DNA from: Paenibacillaceae bacterium UBA6304
GTDB taxonomy: Bacteria; Bacillota; Bacilli; Paenibacillales; Paenibacillaceae
Length of the DNA: 11,516 nt
Reading direction: 5' to 3'
Assembly: GCA_002439285.1 (NCBI GenBank)
Contig: DJTQ01000150.1
Span: 1-11,516, forward strand
Within the stretch, counting starts at the first letter, position 1. Every line of letters begins with the position of its first letter. The position numbers and the translations under genes are program-made. Shown here piece by piece: positions 1-7,334 of this stretch. The notes under the pieces are model-generated. The model did not search any database. It had not been told where the DNA came from and was given only the letters and a program-made list of their open reading frames with translations.

Positions 1-887
1 TGAATATTCCATAATTCAACGGCTGTAAACAGGGCGAAGGATATGCGGACGGCGCTCCCTGAAAGCCACTGGTAGATGGAGAAGAAATCGGTTTGAGAAA
101 TATACTTCCCGAATCCGGCAATTCTCCATTCTTCATAAGCAGGGTAACGCTGAACCGAGGCTTCATAAGGGTTGAATTCGGCGATGGCTCCGGTAAGCGG
201 TCCGATGGTAAGTCCAACGATAATGACGGCCAACGCAATGAAATGGACCTTTTTTAACGGTTGTTCGAGGTGGGGCTGAATAAACAGGATGAAAAAGAAT
301 TCGAACAGACCTGAACAGGCATAGATCATTCCCTTAAGCGGCGGCCCCCAACCGAATTCAATGAGCGGGAAAAGCTGGCTGTAATCTTTGAACTCCACAT
401 TTGCCATCCCGACATAAATGCCTAAGATGACGACAAGGGGGAGGAGCAGACCTGAACCGATGGCGATCGTCCTTATTCCAAGTGCCGCCGCAGCCAGACA
501 AAGGCCGATCAGCGTAATTAAAGTCGCCCAGGTCGGGGTATAGGGCAAAAAGGTCGTCTTGGTCCATGTAATCGTATCGAATAACGTAAACCAGGCGACC
601 GTAAAGAAATAGATGGACAAGATAAGTCGGAATAGTAATGCAGCGACGTTTCCAAACCGACTTTGAATCCAGAGATGCAGCGATTGGTTGTGCGTTCTTC
701 TCGTAATGAATATGAGAAGGAAGGTAAATATACCAAACGGCAGAATGGAGAGGATCACCGAGAACCAGGCATCCCGGTGGGCTGCCTGCATAAGGGCCGG
801 GAGGACAAAAACATGATTCGTGATCCCTACGGTCAACATCACCATCATGATCGCTTGCGATATGGAGGGTTTAGGCGATTTTAGCAT
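1..887 (-). CDS. GerAB-family spore germination permease, N-terminal part (3' end outside window)
   Basis: The minus strand is open from an ATG at 887 to the window edge, giving 295 codons without a stop. An AGGAGAG ribosome binding site at 893-899 supports this start. The protein is strongly hydrophobic, with about seven or eight membrane segments visible, for example residues 11-33, 42-62, 80-102, 115-160 and 190-210. Near the N-terminus, Ile-Ser-Gln opens the first segment and Asp39-Ala-Trp41 follows it; this arrangement is typical of the GerAB/endospore germination permease family (APC superfamily). Members are usually about 365 residues, so roughly the last 70 are missing. GerAB proteins are the membrane subunit of germinant receptors in the inner spore membrane, working with GerA- and GerC-type subunits. 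Those partners, if present, would lie to the left. The gene is the first of its transcript and diverges from the ywmB-like gene. The family call is by motif recognition; the germinant cannot be predicted. Confidence 0.85.
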   Translation of the reverse strand, partial: MLKSPKPSISQAIMMVMLTVGITNHVFVLPALMQAAHRDAWFSVILSILPFGIFTFLLIFITRRTHNQSLHLWIQSRFGNVAALLFRLILSIYFFTVAWFTLFDTITWTKTTFLPYTPTWATLITLIGLCLAAAALGIRTIAIGSGLLLPLVVILGIYVGMANVEFKDYSQLFPLIEFGWGPPLKGMIYACSGLFEFFFILFIQPHLEQPLKKVHFIALAVIIVGLTIGPLTGAIAEFNPYEASVQRYPAYEEWRIAGFGKYISQTDFFSIYQWLSGSAVRISFALFTAVELWNI

Positions 888-964
888 GCGGTCTCTCCTG
901 TCTCTTGGAAGTCGCGCTTATTATTTCCACGGCAACTAAAGATATACGGGTATAAATCTTGGTC

Positions 965-993
965 TATTAGGACATGCTGATCTCATAGATTCA
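965..993 (-). promoter_or_regulatory. Possible sigma-G-type promoter for the germination permease gene
   Basis: On the minus strand TGAATC (988-993) is followed after 16 bases by CCTAATA (965-971). This resembles the forespore sigma-G elements TGAATA and CATAMTA, about 78 bases upstream of the start codon. Germinant-receptor operons are known to be forespore-expressed, which makes the site plausible. The match is imperfect and the spacer is about one base short, so this is a weak call. Confidence 0.25.
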
Positions 994-1015
994 TAGAGTT
1001 GCGGAGGATAAAAAG

Positions 1016-1846
1016 ATGAAAAACCCGGGAAGCAGGGCAAAAGTAAAGAACGGTGCGATCATCATGGCGGGATGCCTTTTATTACTCGCCCTGCTCTTGG
1101 GCAATATAACTAAGGGACAAGCCGTTACCGTAACAGCTGGCGATTCCGTCGAAGCGGCGGCCGAGCAATGGGATAAGCTATTCGCTTTGGGAAGCGGGGC
1201 ATTCCAAGAAGGGATAAGAGGCACGGTGAAATGGCAAGGTGCGTGGTATACGCTCTTAGCCCCGGAAGAGGCGGTCAATGCACTCTCTTCCAGGATTGGC
1301 CTCTCCAGCATTCATGAGGAACTTATGCAAGATCATACCGTTTATTATGCAGAAGGCTATGCGCGTGGAATTCAAATTAAACTTTCGGTCACTTGGGTCG
1401 AAGAAGGAGAATATTATGTTGTGCTACGGATGGAGGGGCAAGGTTCTGATGCTCTGGCAGATATGAAAGAGAGCCAGTCGGTGTACGGTGAATCCCTAGC
1501 GGATGAAGGAGTGGTTGTACATTGGAATGCGGCTCTTCAGGGGAACATGAAGATGGTGGGTCCGGAGGGAACTGAACGATCTGACAATAAGAAACATACG
1601 AAGGAGTTGCTCCAGGACAGCATGAAGAAGATTGAAAATCTCTTTTCCCATGCATTGAACTTGGAAATGGTGGAAGATTATAAGGATGATGAGACTGTTT
1701 GCAGGACTTATACGATCTCAGAGCTGCCGATCTCGGTACTCAGCGGCGATGAGAAGGTATCATTGCAAATGGCGGTGCACAGCAGTTCTGAATCAGGGAA
1801 TATGGAGGTTTCGTTAGGATCTCCGTTGTTAACCGTTGAATATTAA
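1016..1846 (+). CDS. YwmB-family protein (TATA-box-binding-like fold), exported or membrane-anchored
   Basis: This 276-residue protein starts at an ATG preceded by GGAGG at 1003-1007. It has a basic N-terminus and one hydrophobic segment (about residues 13-29), so it is probably exported or anchored outside the membrane. The remainder is soluble and mixed alpha/beta. The overall pattern resembles the YwmB family of Bacillota, called TATA-box-binding-like from its fold: a conserved Gly-Arg/Lys-Gly segment near residues 66-70, a two-part layout, and a C-terminal Gly-Ser-Pro-Leu-Leu-Thr-Val-Glu-Tyr end. YwmB has no firmly established biochemical role, and the name does not imply DNA binding here, since the protein carries an export-type N-terminus. 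Cys20 lies inside the hydrophobic stretch with too few hydrophobic residues before it to form a convincing lipobox. Family assignment is fairly likely; function is unknown. Confidence 0.7.
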   Translation: MKNPGSRAKVKNGAIIMAGCLLLLALLLGNITKGQAVTVTAGDSVEAAAEQWDKLFALGSGAFQEGIRGTVKWQGAWYTLLAPEEAVNALSSRIGLSSIHEELMQDHTVYYAEGYARGIQIKLSVTWVEEGEYYVVLRMEGQGSDALADMKESQSVYGESLADEGVVVHWNAALQGNMKMVGPEGTERSDNKKHTKELLQDSMKKIENLFSHALNLEMVEDYKDDETVCRTYTISELPISVLSGDEKVSLQMAVHSSSESGNMEVSLGSPLLTVEY

Positions 1847-1860
1847 GATGAATTCAATCT

Positions 1861-1882
1861 AAATATTAGATAAATATTAGAT
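1861..1882 (+). repeat. Two tandem copies of an AT-rich 11-bp unit
   Basis: AAATATTAGAT occurs at 1861-1871 and again directly at 1872-1882. The 9-mer AGATGAATT flanks it at 1846-1854 and 1879-1887, 33 bases apart, which is three times the unit. It lies just downstream of the ywmB-like stop codon. It could be chance in AT-rich DNA or a small regulator site. Confidence 0.4.
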
Positions 1883-1942
1883 GAATTTTCAGAAATACCA
1901 TCATTTTTTGATATGAATATGATGGCATCCTTTCAGTGAATA

Positions 1943-1970
1943 TGCTAAAATTACATCACATCCAGTGATG
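1943..1970 (+). promoter_or_regulatory. Candidate extended -10 promoter for zwf followed by a 6-bp dyad
   Basis: TGCTAAAAT at 1943-1951 fits an extended -10 element, although no good -35 is visible. Directly downstream, where transcription would start, is a perfect inverted repeat: CATCAC (1954-1959), a 5-base loop, GTGATG (1965-1970). It is flanked by TTAC (1951-1954) and GTAA (1975-1978). A dyad at the start point could be an operator or a 5' RNA hairpin. The regulator is unknown. Confidence 0.3.
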
Positions 1971-2043
1971 CCGTGTAAATTCATATCATTGGTGGGGAAT
2001 TGAATAAATATTCACTATATTACATAGAAAGAAATGAGGAGCC

Positions 2044-3591
2044 ATGGCTGATATTCAAAATCTAGAATCACTGCAGACACCAGGAGCGGTATTTTTTATT
2101 TTTGGGGCAACCGGAGATTTAGCACGCCGTAAGCTCTTTCCCGCTATATATTCATTATATCGCGAAGGAAAGCTGGCTGAGGACTTTGCCGTAATCGGCG
2201 TGGCACGCCGTCCGCGCTCGCAGGAGGAATTCCGGGATGACGTTCATCGCTCCATCCAGGAGTTTTGCCGGTACAAAGTGGATGAGACTGCAAACTGGAC
2301 CAAGTTTGCCGAACATTTTGCCTATAAATCCCTGGACATCAACAACATCGACGGGTACCATGAACTTCGCGAACTGACCGAATCCGTAGAGTCTCGTTTC
2401 GGCATTCCGGGTAACCGGCTGTTCTATCTGGCGTTAGCACCAGAGTTGTTCGGTAGCGTATCTTTCAACCTTCAGAAGGGCGGCATGCTTAGCAGTGGCG
2501 GTTGGCACCGTCTTGTCATTGAAAAGCCGTTCGGTTATGACTTACTCTCGGCACAGAAGCTGAATGAGGAACTCAACGAGGTATTTAAAGAAGAAGAAAT
2601 TTATCGGATCGACCACTATCTCGGCAAAGAGATGGTTCAAAATATTGAAGTAATCCGTTTCGCCAACGCGTTCTTCGAACCGTTGTGGAACAACAAGCAT
2701 ATTGCAAACATTCAAATTACGCTCAGCGAGACCGTTGGCGTGGAAGAACGCGGAGGTTATTATGATCATTCGGGAGCGCTGCGCGATATGGGCCAGAACC
2801 ATATGCTGCAGATGCTGACCATGATCGCCATGGAGCCGCCTAGCCGCTTGTACCCGGAAGATATCCGGGATGAGAAGGTGAAGGTGCTCCGCTCTTTGCG
2901 GCCGTACTCATCTCCGCTGGAAGTGAAAGAGAATGTCATCCGCGGTCAGTATGGGGAAGGGGAAAGCAAAGGCAAGAAGCTTCCGGGATACCGCCAGGAG
3001 GATAAGGTAGATCCGAACTCCAACACGGAAACTTACTTTGCGGCGAAGGTGTTCGTCGACAATTTCCGTTGGGCGGGCGTACCGTTCTATATCCGTACAG
3101 GCAAACGCCTGCCGGTTAAGACAACCGAGGTTGTCGTAGAGTTCAAGCAAATGCCGACAAACGTATATCTGGGTCAGAAGCATAACCTGGAGCCGAACCT
3201 GCTCGTCATCCGCGTCAACCCTATGGAAGGGATCTATATCAAGATCAACGCGAAGAAACCGGGCTCCGATTCCAAAATCGAGCCGCTCGCGATGGAATTC
3301 TGCCAAAGCTGTCAGGTCGGGATCAACTCGCCGGAAGCTTATGAGCGCCTGATCCTTGATGCGGCGCACGGGGATTCCACCTACTTCACCCGCTGGGACG
3401 AAGTGGCTACGGCCTGGGCATTCATCGATCGAATCGCTTCGGCTTGGGCGCAAAACCCTGGAGATATCAGCTCTTATCCAGCAGGTTCTTGGGGCCCGCA
3501 AGAAGCTCACGAGCTGCTTGCCAAAGACGGCTTCCACTGGTGGCCGGTCAACGGACAGGAAGAGGACGATGTCATCTGGATTAGCAAGTAA
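2044..3591 (+). CDS. zwf: Glucose-6-phosphate 1-dehydrogenase
   Basis: This cytoplasmic enzyme oxidises glucose 6-phosphate to 6-phosphogluconolactone with reduction of NADP, the entry step of the oxidative pentose phosphate pathway. At 515 residues it has the usual family length. The N-terminal Rossmann nucleotide site is Gly21-Ala-Thr-Gly-Asp-Leu-Ala-Arg-Arg-Lys-Leu31. Glu160-Lys-Pro-Phe-Gly164 is present. The active-site signature Arg188-Ile-Asp-His-Tyr-Leu-Gly-Lys195 is intact. The His253 of Gln-Asn-His aligns with the catalytic base known from the Leuconostoc enzyme, paired with Asp190. The gene is monocistronic: an AT-rich intergenic region lies upstream and a clear terminator lies at 3622-3657. 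The pentose phosphate partners gnd and pgl are not in the window. The AGGAG ribosome binding site (2037-2041) is only two bases from the ATG, unusually close, but no other in-frame start is better placed. Confidence 0.97.
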   Translation: MADIQNLESLQTPGAVFFIFGATGDLARRKLFPAIYSLYREGKLAEDFAVIGVARRPRSQEEFRDDVHRSIQEFCRYKVDETANWTKFAEHFAYKSLDINNIDGYHELRELTESVESRFGIPGNRLFYLALAPELFGSVSFNLQKGGMLSSGGWHRLVIEKPFGYDLLSAQKLNEELNEVFKEEEIYRIDHYLGKEMVQNIEVIRFANAFFEPLWNNKHIANIQITLSETVGVEERGGYYDHSGALRDMGQNHMLQMLTMIAMEPPSRLYPEDIRDEKVKVLRSLRPYSSPLEVKENVIRGQYGEGESKGKKLPGYRQEDKVDPNSNTETYFAAKVFVDNFRWAGVPFYIRTGKRLPVKTTEVVVEFKQMPTNVYLGQKHNLEPNLLVIRVNPMEGIYIKINAKKPGSDSKIEPLAMEFCQSCQVGINSPEAYERLILDAAHGDSTYFTRWDEVATAWAFIDRIASAWAQNPGDISSYPAGSWGPQEAHELLAKDGFHWWPVNGQEEDDVIWISK

Positions 3592-3621
3592 TCAGGATAA
3601 ATATAGTTAATACAAGACTAC

Positions 3622-3657
3622 AAACCGCCTTTGGGGATAACCCGGGGGCGGTTTTTT
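3622..3657 (+). terminator. Rho-independent terminator after zwf
   Basis: AAACCGCC (3622-3629) pairs perfectly with GGCGGTTT (3647-3654), and the T-run continues to 3657. A smaller inner pairing (GGG with CCC) can stack inside. It lies 30 bases after the zwf stop codon and isolates zwf from the next gene. Confidence 0.9.
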
Positions 3658-3754
3658 GCGTTGTTTTACAACAAAAAGGGGTTTTCATATATTGTATTTA
3701 ATTTTTTTCAAACGGATGGTAGCATATGGTATATAAAATACGAGGAGTGAATTT

Positions 3755-5200
3755 ATGAAGAAACTTGGAATTAAGTTTATAGCATTCTTTTTTGCCGTAG
3801 TGATGTTAGTCCCTCCGCCTGCCTATGCTGATCCATCGACACCGGGTTTGCCGTTGCGGATAGTAATCAATGCGGAAAAGGTTACCGAGTTCTCTAAAGC
3901 GCCGTTTCTTGATGAAAATGATGTCGTTTTTGTCCCAATCTCTTTTTTATCGGACACTTTACATATGAGAACCGAGCAGAACGGAACAGATGTCGTTATA
4001 TATTATGACAGAAAGAAACTTGAGCTGAAAACAGGAGAGACTTCCTATAGTTTGAATGGAAAAACCGGTGAGTTCAAGACCGCTCCCATCGTCAGAGAGG
4101 AGACGTTATTCCTGCCGCTGGAGGGGATCTGCGAGGTCTTCGAAATTACTTATAAATGGGACGGACTGGTCAATACCTCTTATATTAAGTTGCTTAGTAC
4201 GGAACCGGAAGTCATTCTCCCCGGTCCAGCACCTGTATCCAGTGAAGTGTCTCTGCAGCAAAGCCGGTTAAACGGGAATCTGGCGAATTTCGGTCATGTT
4301 GCAAGTACGGACAAGTACCATTTTTATGTTAAAACTTCGCTTAAGCAGGATGTGCTCTACAGATATGATCTGAAAACAAAGCAAACCAAACAGATTGCAA
4401 GTGGTGAATTGATCTATAATCTGGTTCCCTACGGAGAGTGGTTGTATTTTCTGGGGGAAAATCCGGATTCTAAATATTATCAGGCAGACACTATTTACAA
4501 AATGAAAATGGACGGAACGAAGAGATCAGTCGTAGGGAAGAAGAATGATTTGGCGCGAGTGTTTGTTATCGACAAGGGCTGGATCTATTTCGGAAACTGG
4601 AAGGATCAACAACGTTTATACAAAATGAAGCTGGATGGGTCGGGATTGAAGAAGCTCGGTGATGTCCCTGTGGATTATCTTCAAATTCGAGGTGACTGGC
4701 TGATCGCCGCGGACTCGAATGATGTTTACATTTACACGACAGCAGGGCAAAAGGTGGCCGAGTTTAGCTTGAGAGGCAGAAATATGACCGTTATCGGAGA
4801 TCGCTTGTATATGAGCGGATTCTCGGGAGACATTGTGACTATTCCGTTAAAAGCCGGTCCGCTCCAACAGGATATGCTGAAGGTAGAACACGTTGACGGA
4901 CTTCCACAGGGAAACGATATCGATATAGAGGTCATTAATTATAAGAATAATATCGCTTATATGTATTTTAAGGAAACAAGCAATCTTTACAAAATGGCCT
5001 TGAATGGCGAAGCTAAGCCAACTCCTTTTGTGACTATTCCAAAAAGCGGTTCCGTTCAGGAGATTCAAATTGCAGGAAATTATATGTATTATACAGTGAT
5101 CTATACGAAAGACGGTCATCGAATCATCAAGCGGGAGTTGTACCGTGTTTCCCTGGCAGGTCAAGTGAAGCCGGAGAAACTATATACCGTTAATCAGTAA
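3755..5200 (+). CDS. Secreted protein with a copper-amine-oxidase-like stalk domain and a DUF5050-like LYKM-repeat domain
   Basis: This 481-residue protein starts at an ATG with GAGGAG at 3742-3747. Residues 1-25 form a standard Sec signal peptide with a predicted cut after Ala-Tyr-Ala25. Residues about 33-147 match the stalk domain named after the N-terminus of copper amine oxidases (PF07833 type): two similar beta-rich halves with Val-Phe-Val-Pro-Ile (58-62) and Leu-Phe-Leu-Pro-Leu (118-122). A short Pro-rich linker follows (151-160). Residues about 178-475 carry repeated blades typical of DUF5050-like regions: Leu-Tyr-Arg-Tyr-Asp (201), Ile-Tyr-Lys-Met-Lys-Met-Asp-Gly (247), Leu-Tyr-Lys-Met-Lys-Leu-Asp-Gly (288), Leu-Tyr-Lys-Met (411) and Leu-Tyr-Arg-Val (462). 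They alternate with Trp/Tyr-Ile-Tyr-Phe strands, suggesting a beta-propeller. No catalytic residues are recognisable. The protein probably acts at the cell surface or in the medium, perhaps in binding or sensing. It is probably transcribed alone. Confidence 0.8.
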   Translation: MKKLGIKFIAFFFAVVMLVPPPAYADPSTPGLPLRIVINAEKVTEFSKAPFLDENDVVFVPISFLSDTLHMRTEQNGTDVVIYYDRKKLELKTGETSYSLNGKTGEFKTAPIVREETLFLPLEGICEVFEITYKWDGLVNTSYIKLLSTEPEVILPGPAPVSSEVSLQQSRLNGNLANFGHVASTDKYHFYVKTSLKQDVLYRYDLKTKQTKQIASGELIYNLVPYGEWLYFLGENPDSKYYQADTIYKMKMDGTKRSVVGKKNDLARVFVIDKGWIYFGNWKDQQRLYKMKLDGSGLKKLGDVPVDYLQIRGDWLIAADSNDVYIYTTAGQKVAEFSLRGRNMTVIGDRLYMSGFSGDIVTIPLKAGPLQQDMLKVEHVDGLPQGNDIDIEVINYKNNIAYMYFKETSNLYKMALNGEAKPTPFVTIPKSGSVQEIQIAGNYMYYTVIYTKDGHRIIKRELYRVSLAGQVKPEKLYTVNQ

Positions 5201-5257
5201 AAAAGAACAGTCAATTCAATTTCCAGCCCACGTATCTGCGTAAGTCAAGCCAAAATA

Positions 5258-5266
5258 TGTTACAAT
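5258..5266 (+). promoter_or_regulatory. prfC: Extended -10 promoter element upstream of prfC
   Basis: TGTTACAAT (TG, one base, TACAAT) closely matches an extended -10 element and lies 38 bases before the prfC ATG. No strong -35 sits 16-18 bases upstream. No intrinsic terminator is visible between the previous gene and this site, so some read-through into prfC is possible. Confidence 0.45.
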
Positions 5267-5304
5267 AACAGGTATGACTTTGTAGAAGCGAGAGGAAAGT
5301 GAGA

Positions 5305-6888
5305 ATGAGCAACGCATTGGGACAACTGCTGCAGCAGGAAGTGGATAAGCGGAGAACGTTTGCGATTATTTCCCACCCGGATGCAGGGAAAACGACATTA
5401 ACAGAAAAGCTGCTTTTGTTCGGGGGAGCCATCCGTTTAGCGGGTTCGGTTAAAGCCCGGAAAGCCAGCAAGCATGCAACAAGCGACTGGATGGAAATCG
5501 AGAAGCAGCGGGGGATCTCCGTAACTTCTTCCGTCATGCAGTTTGACTATAACGGCCATCGTATCAATATTCTGGATACGCCGGGTCACCAGGATTTCAG
5601 TGAGGATACCTACCGGACCCTGACGGCAGCGGACAGTGCCGTGATGCTGATCGACGTCGCCAAAGGCGTCGAAGCACAGACGATTAAGCTGTTCCAGGTG
5701 TGCGCCAAGCGGGGCATTCCAATCTTTACGTTTATTAATAAATTGGACCGGGAAGGCCGTAGTCCGTTCGAATTGATGGAAGAAATCGAGCAGGTGCTCG
5801 GCATCCGTTCGGTGCCGATGAACTGGCCGATCGGCATGGGCCGGGAACTGAGCGGCGTGTATGACCGGATGAAGAATCAGGTAGAGCTGTTCCAGGGAGA
5901 CGATCATTCGAACATTCAAGTGAAAAAGGTGGATAGTTACGAAGATCCGGTTATTCGCGAGATGGCCGGAGACTACCTGCACGACCAGTTATGCCAGGAT
6001 TTAGAGCTGCTGGATGTGGCGGGGGATCCATTCGATTTGGAGAAAGTGAAGCGCGGGGAACTGACGCCGGTGTTCTTCGGCAGTGCGGTAAACAATTTCG
6101 GCGTGCAGACTTTCCTGGAGAACTTCCTCCAGTTGGCTCCGAAACCGGAGCCGCGCCGCAGTACATCGGGGATCGTCGAGCCGACGAACGAGAAGTTCTC
6201 GGGCTACGTATTTAAGATCCAAGCGAATATGAACCCGGCGCACCGGGATCGGATCGCGTTCCTTCGGATCGTGTCCGGCAAGTTCGAGCGCGGGATGTCG
6301 GTGAAGCATGTCCGGGCGGGCAAGGAGATCAAGCTATCCCAGCCGCAGCAATTTTTGGCGCAAGACCGGGACATTATCAGCGAGGCGTATCCGGGCGATA
6401 TTATCGGCCTGTTTGACCCGGGGATTTTCCGGATCGGCGATTCATTGAGCCAAGGTAGCGAAGTCGTATTTGACGAACTACCGACGTTCTCGCCGGAGAT
6501 TTTTGCGAAGGTTACGGTCAAGAATGCTCTCAAGCATAAGCAGTATCAAAAGGGGATCGACCAACTGACGGAGGAAGGCACAATTCAAGTCTTCACGACG
6601 GTCGGTTTTGAAGATACACTGCTCGGCGTAGTCGGACAACTACAGTTTGAGGTGTTCGAATATCGGATGAAGGGCGAGTATGGGGTGGATGTCATGCTTC
6701 AACGGATGCCGTTCCAATTCGCCCGTTGGATTGTTGCGGACCAAATCGATCCATCCAAATTCCGCATCAATTCCACCTTGGTGAAGGATAAGAAAGGCAA
6801 CTATGTGGCCTTGTTCGAGAATGAATACGCCATGCGCACGGCGATGGAGAAAAATCCGGACGCCAAGTTCTTGGAGATGGCACCTTAG
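5305..6888 (+). CDS. prfC: Peptide chain release factor 3 (RF3), GTPase
   Basis: RF3 is a translational GTPase that speeds removal of RF1 or RF2 from the ribosome after peptide release. The 527-residue length matches the family (about 529 in E. coli). Using the ATG at 5305, the P-loop is Ser23-His-Pro-Asp-Ala-Gly-Lys29-Thr-Thr, switch I has Arg69-Gly-Ile-Ser, G3 is Asp91-Thr-Pro-Gly-His95, G4 is Asn145-Lys-Leu-Asp148 and the G5-type Ser-Ala is at 260-261. The hallmark RF3 stretch Leu-Leu-Phe-Gly-Gly-Ala-Ile (37-43) distinguishes it from EF-G. A second beta-barrel domain and an RF3 C-terminal domain follow without interruption. The ATG is preferred over an in-frame GTG at 5299: AGGA at 5293-5296 is 8 bases from the ATG but only 2 from the GTG. 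The gene has its own promoter-like element and a strong terminator, so it is probably monocistronic. Confidence 0.97.
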   Translation: MSNALGQLLQQEVDKRRTFAIISHPDAGKTTLTEKLLLFGGAIRLAGSVKARKASKHATSDWMEIEKQRGISVTSSVMQFDYNGHRINILDTPGHQDFSEDTYRTLTAADSAVMLIDVAKGVEAQTIKLFQVCAKRGIPIFTFINKLDREGRSPFELMEEIEQVLGIRSVPMNWPIGMGRELSGVYDRMKNQVELFQGDDHSNIQVKKVDSYEDPVIREMAGDYLHDQLCQDLELLDVAGDPFDLEKVKRGELTPVFFGSAVNNFGVQTFLENFLQLAPKPEPRRSTSGIVEPTNEKFSGYVFKIQANMNPAHRDRIAFLRIVSGKFERGMSVKHVRAGKEIKLSQPQQFLAQDRDIISEAYPGDIIGLFDPGIFRIGDSLSQGSEVVFDELPTFSPEIFAKVTVKNALKHKQYQKGIDQLTEEGTIQVFTTVGFEDTLLGVVGQLQFEVFEYRMKGEYGVDVMLQRMPFQFARWIVADQIDPSKFRINSTLVKDKKGNYVALFENEYAMRTAMEKNPDAKFLEMAP

Positions 6889-6922
6889 AATAAATACGGA
6901 TTTAGAGATGTTGGATAATATG

Positions 6923-6963
6923 AAAACAAGCCATTCAGCGGTGTGCTGAAGGCTTGTTTTTTT
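6923..6963 (+). terminator. Strong terminator between prfC and sspI, possibly bidirectional
   Basis: The hairpin has AAAACAAGCC (6923-6932) pairing with GGCTTGTTTT (6951-6960), continued inward by TTCAGC (6934-6939) with GCTGAA (6945-6950), a single unpaired A, and a 5-base loop. A T-run ends at 6963. On the minus strand a shorter T-run follows the same hairpin, so it may also end sspI transcripts, which come from the opposite side. Confidence 0.93.
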
Positions 6964-6974
6964 CGGGCAGGGTC

Positions 6975-7208
6975 TTATTTCAATGGCTTAAGATCACTGT
7001 GTTCCAGCTGATTTTGCAGCACGGAAACCAATTCATTCTGTTTGTTGTGATCGATGTTCTTCCAAATAACCTCAAACACTACACCGAGACCGGGTAAAGC
7101 AGCTTCCTGTGCATCGATCGAGCCTTCGATCATGTCACGCATTCCGCTTTCGCTTTTGCCGTGAATTTTATGCAGGACGGCCTCACGCAAACTCATGGTG
7201 ATTGGCAT
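6975..7208 (-). CDS. sspI: Small acid-soluble spore protein I (SspI)
   Basis: This 77-residue protein resembles the SspI family (about 70 residues in Bacillus): Ser-Leu-Arg-Glu-Ala-Val near the N-terminus, then an acidic helix, then Leu-Pro-Gly-Leu-Gly-Val-Val-Phe-Glu-Val-Ile-Trp, the most conserved core, and a short Lys-Pro-Leu-Lys end. SspI is a minor SASP made in the developing forespore and packed in the spore core. The start at 7208 is chosen because AGGAGGG (7215-7221) lies six bases upstream. A longer in-frame reading from 7289 would add 27 residues unlike the family and run through that ribosome binding site. The gene diverges from the ktr gene. In Bacillus subtilis sspI also neighbours an rRNA methylase gene (ysgA), so the local order is partly conserved. 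Confidence 0.92.
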   Translation of the reverse strand: MPITMSLREAVLHKIHGKSESGMRDMIEGSIDAQEAALPGLGVVFEVIWKNIDHNKQNELVSVLQNQLEHSDLKPLK

Positions 7209-7244
7209 CGGTAACCCTCCTTGAAATAGTGATCGCCCAAAGCT

Positions 7245-7275
7245 TAACGTACCCGTTAGGAGGGGCAAAAATTCA
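7245..7275 (-). promoter_or_regulatory. sspI: Possible sigma-G promoter of sspI
   Basis: On the minus strand TGAATT (7270-7275) is followed after 17 bases by GTACGTTA (7245-7252). The first element fits the forespore sigma-G -35 well; the -10 fits poorly. sspI genes are known to be sigma-G dependent, so a promoter in this 60-base leader is expected, but this exact placement is uncertain. Confidence 0.3.
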
Positions 7276-7291
7276 AGTTTGGATAACATTG

Positions 7292-7306
7292 TGATATACT
7301 ATATCA
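7292..7306 (+). promoter_or_regulatory. Extended -10 of the ktr gene overlapped by a 15-bp palindrome
   Basis: TGATATACT at 7292-7300 reads as an extended -10 (TG, one base, TATACT) about 35 bases before the ktr ATG. The same bases form a perfect palindrome with 7-bp arms around one base: TGATATA, C, TATATCA. An operator on a core promoter would allow simple repression, but the dyad could also be chance in AT-rich DNA. Confidence 0.4.
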
Positions 7307-7334
7307 ATCCATAAGTCTCTAGGATGGTGAAAAA

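Noticed and set aside
663..884. 73-codon plus-strand frame opposite the germination permease
   Set aside because: The minus strand encodes a clear membrane protein with a good ribosome binding site across this whole stretch.
1897..1925. Terminator after the ywmB-like gene
   Set aside because: A CCATCAT/ATGATGG pairing exists, but its loop is 14-15 bases, the stem is AT-rich and no T-run follows.
2908..3537. 209-codon open frame antisense to zwf
   Set aside because: It lies wholly inside the well-supported zwf gene, has no ribosome binding site and its translation resembles no family; GC-biased third positions of zwf explain it.
5299..5304. GTG at 5299 as the prfC start
   Set aside because: It is only two bases from the AGGA ribosome binding site; the ATG at 5305 is spaced normally and begins like other RF3 proteins.
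5437..5982. 181-codon open frame antisense to prfC
   Set aside because: It is a shadow of the conserved GTPase domain of prfC with no initiation signals.
7209..7289. 27-codon N-terminal extension of sspI
   Set aside because: It would read through the AGGAGGG ribosome binding site and add residues foreign to SspI proteins.
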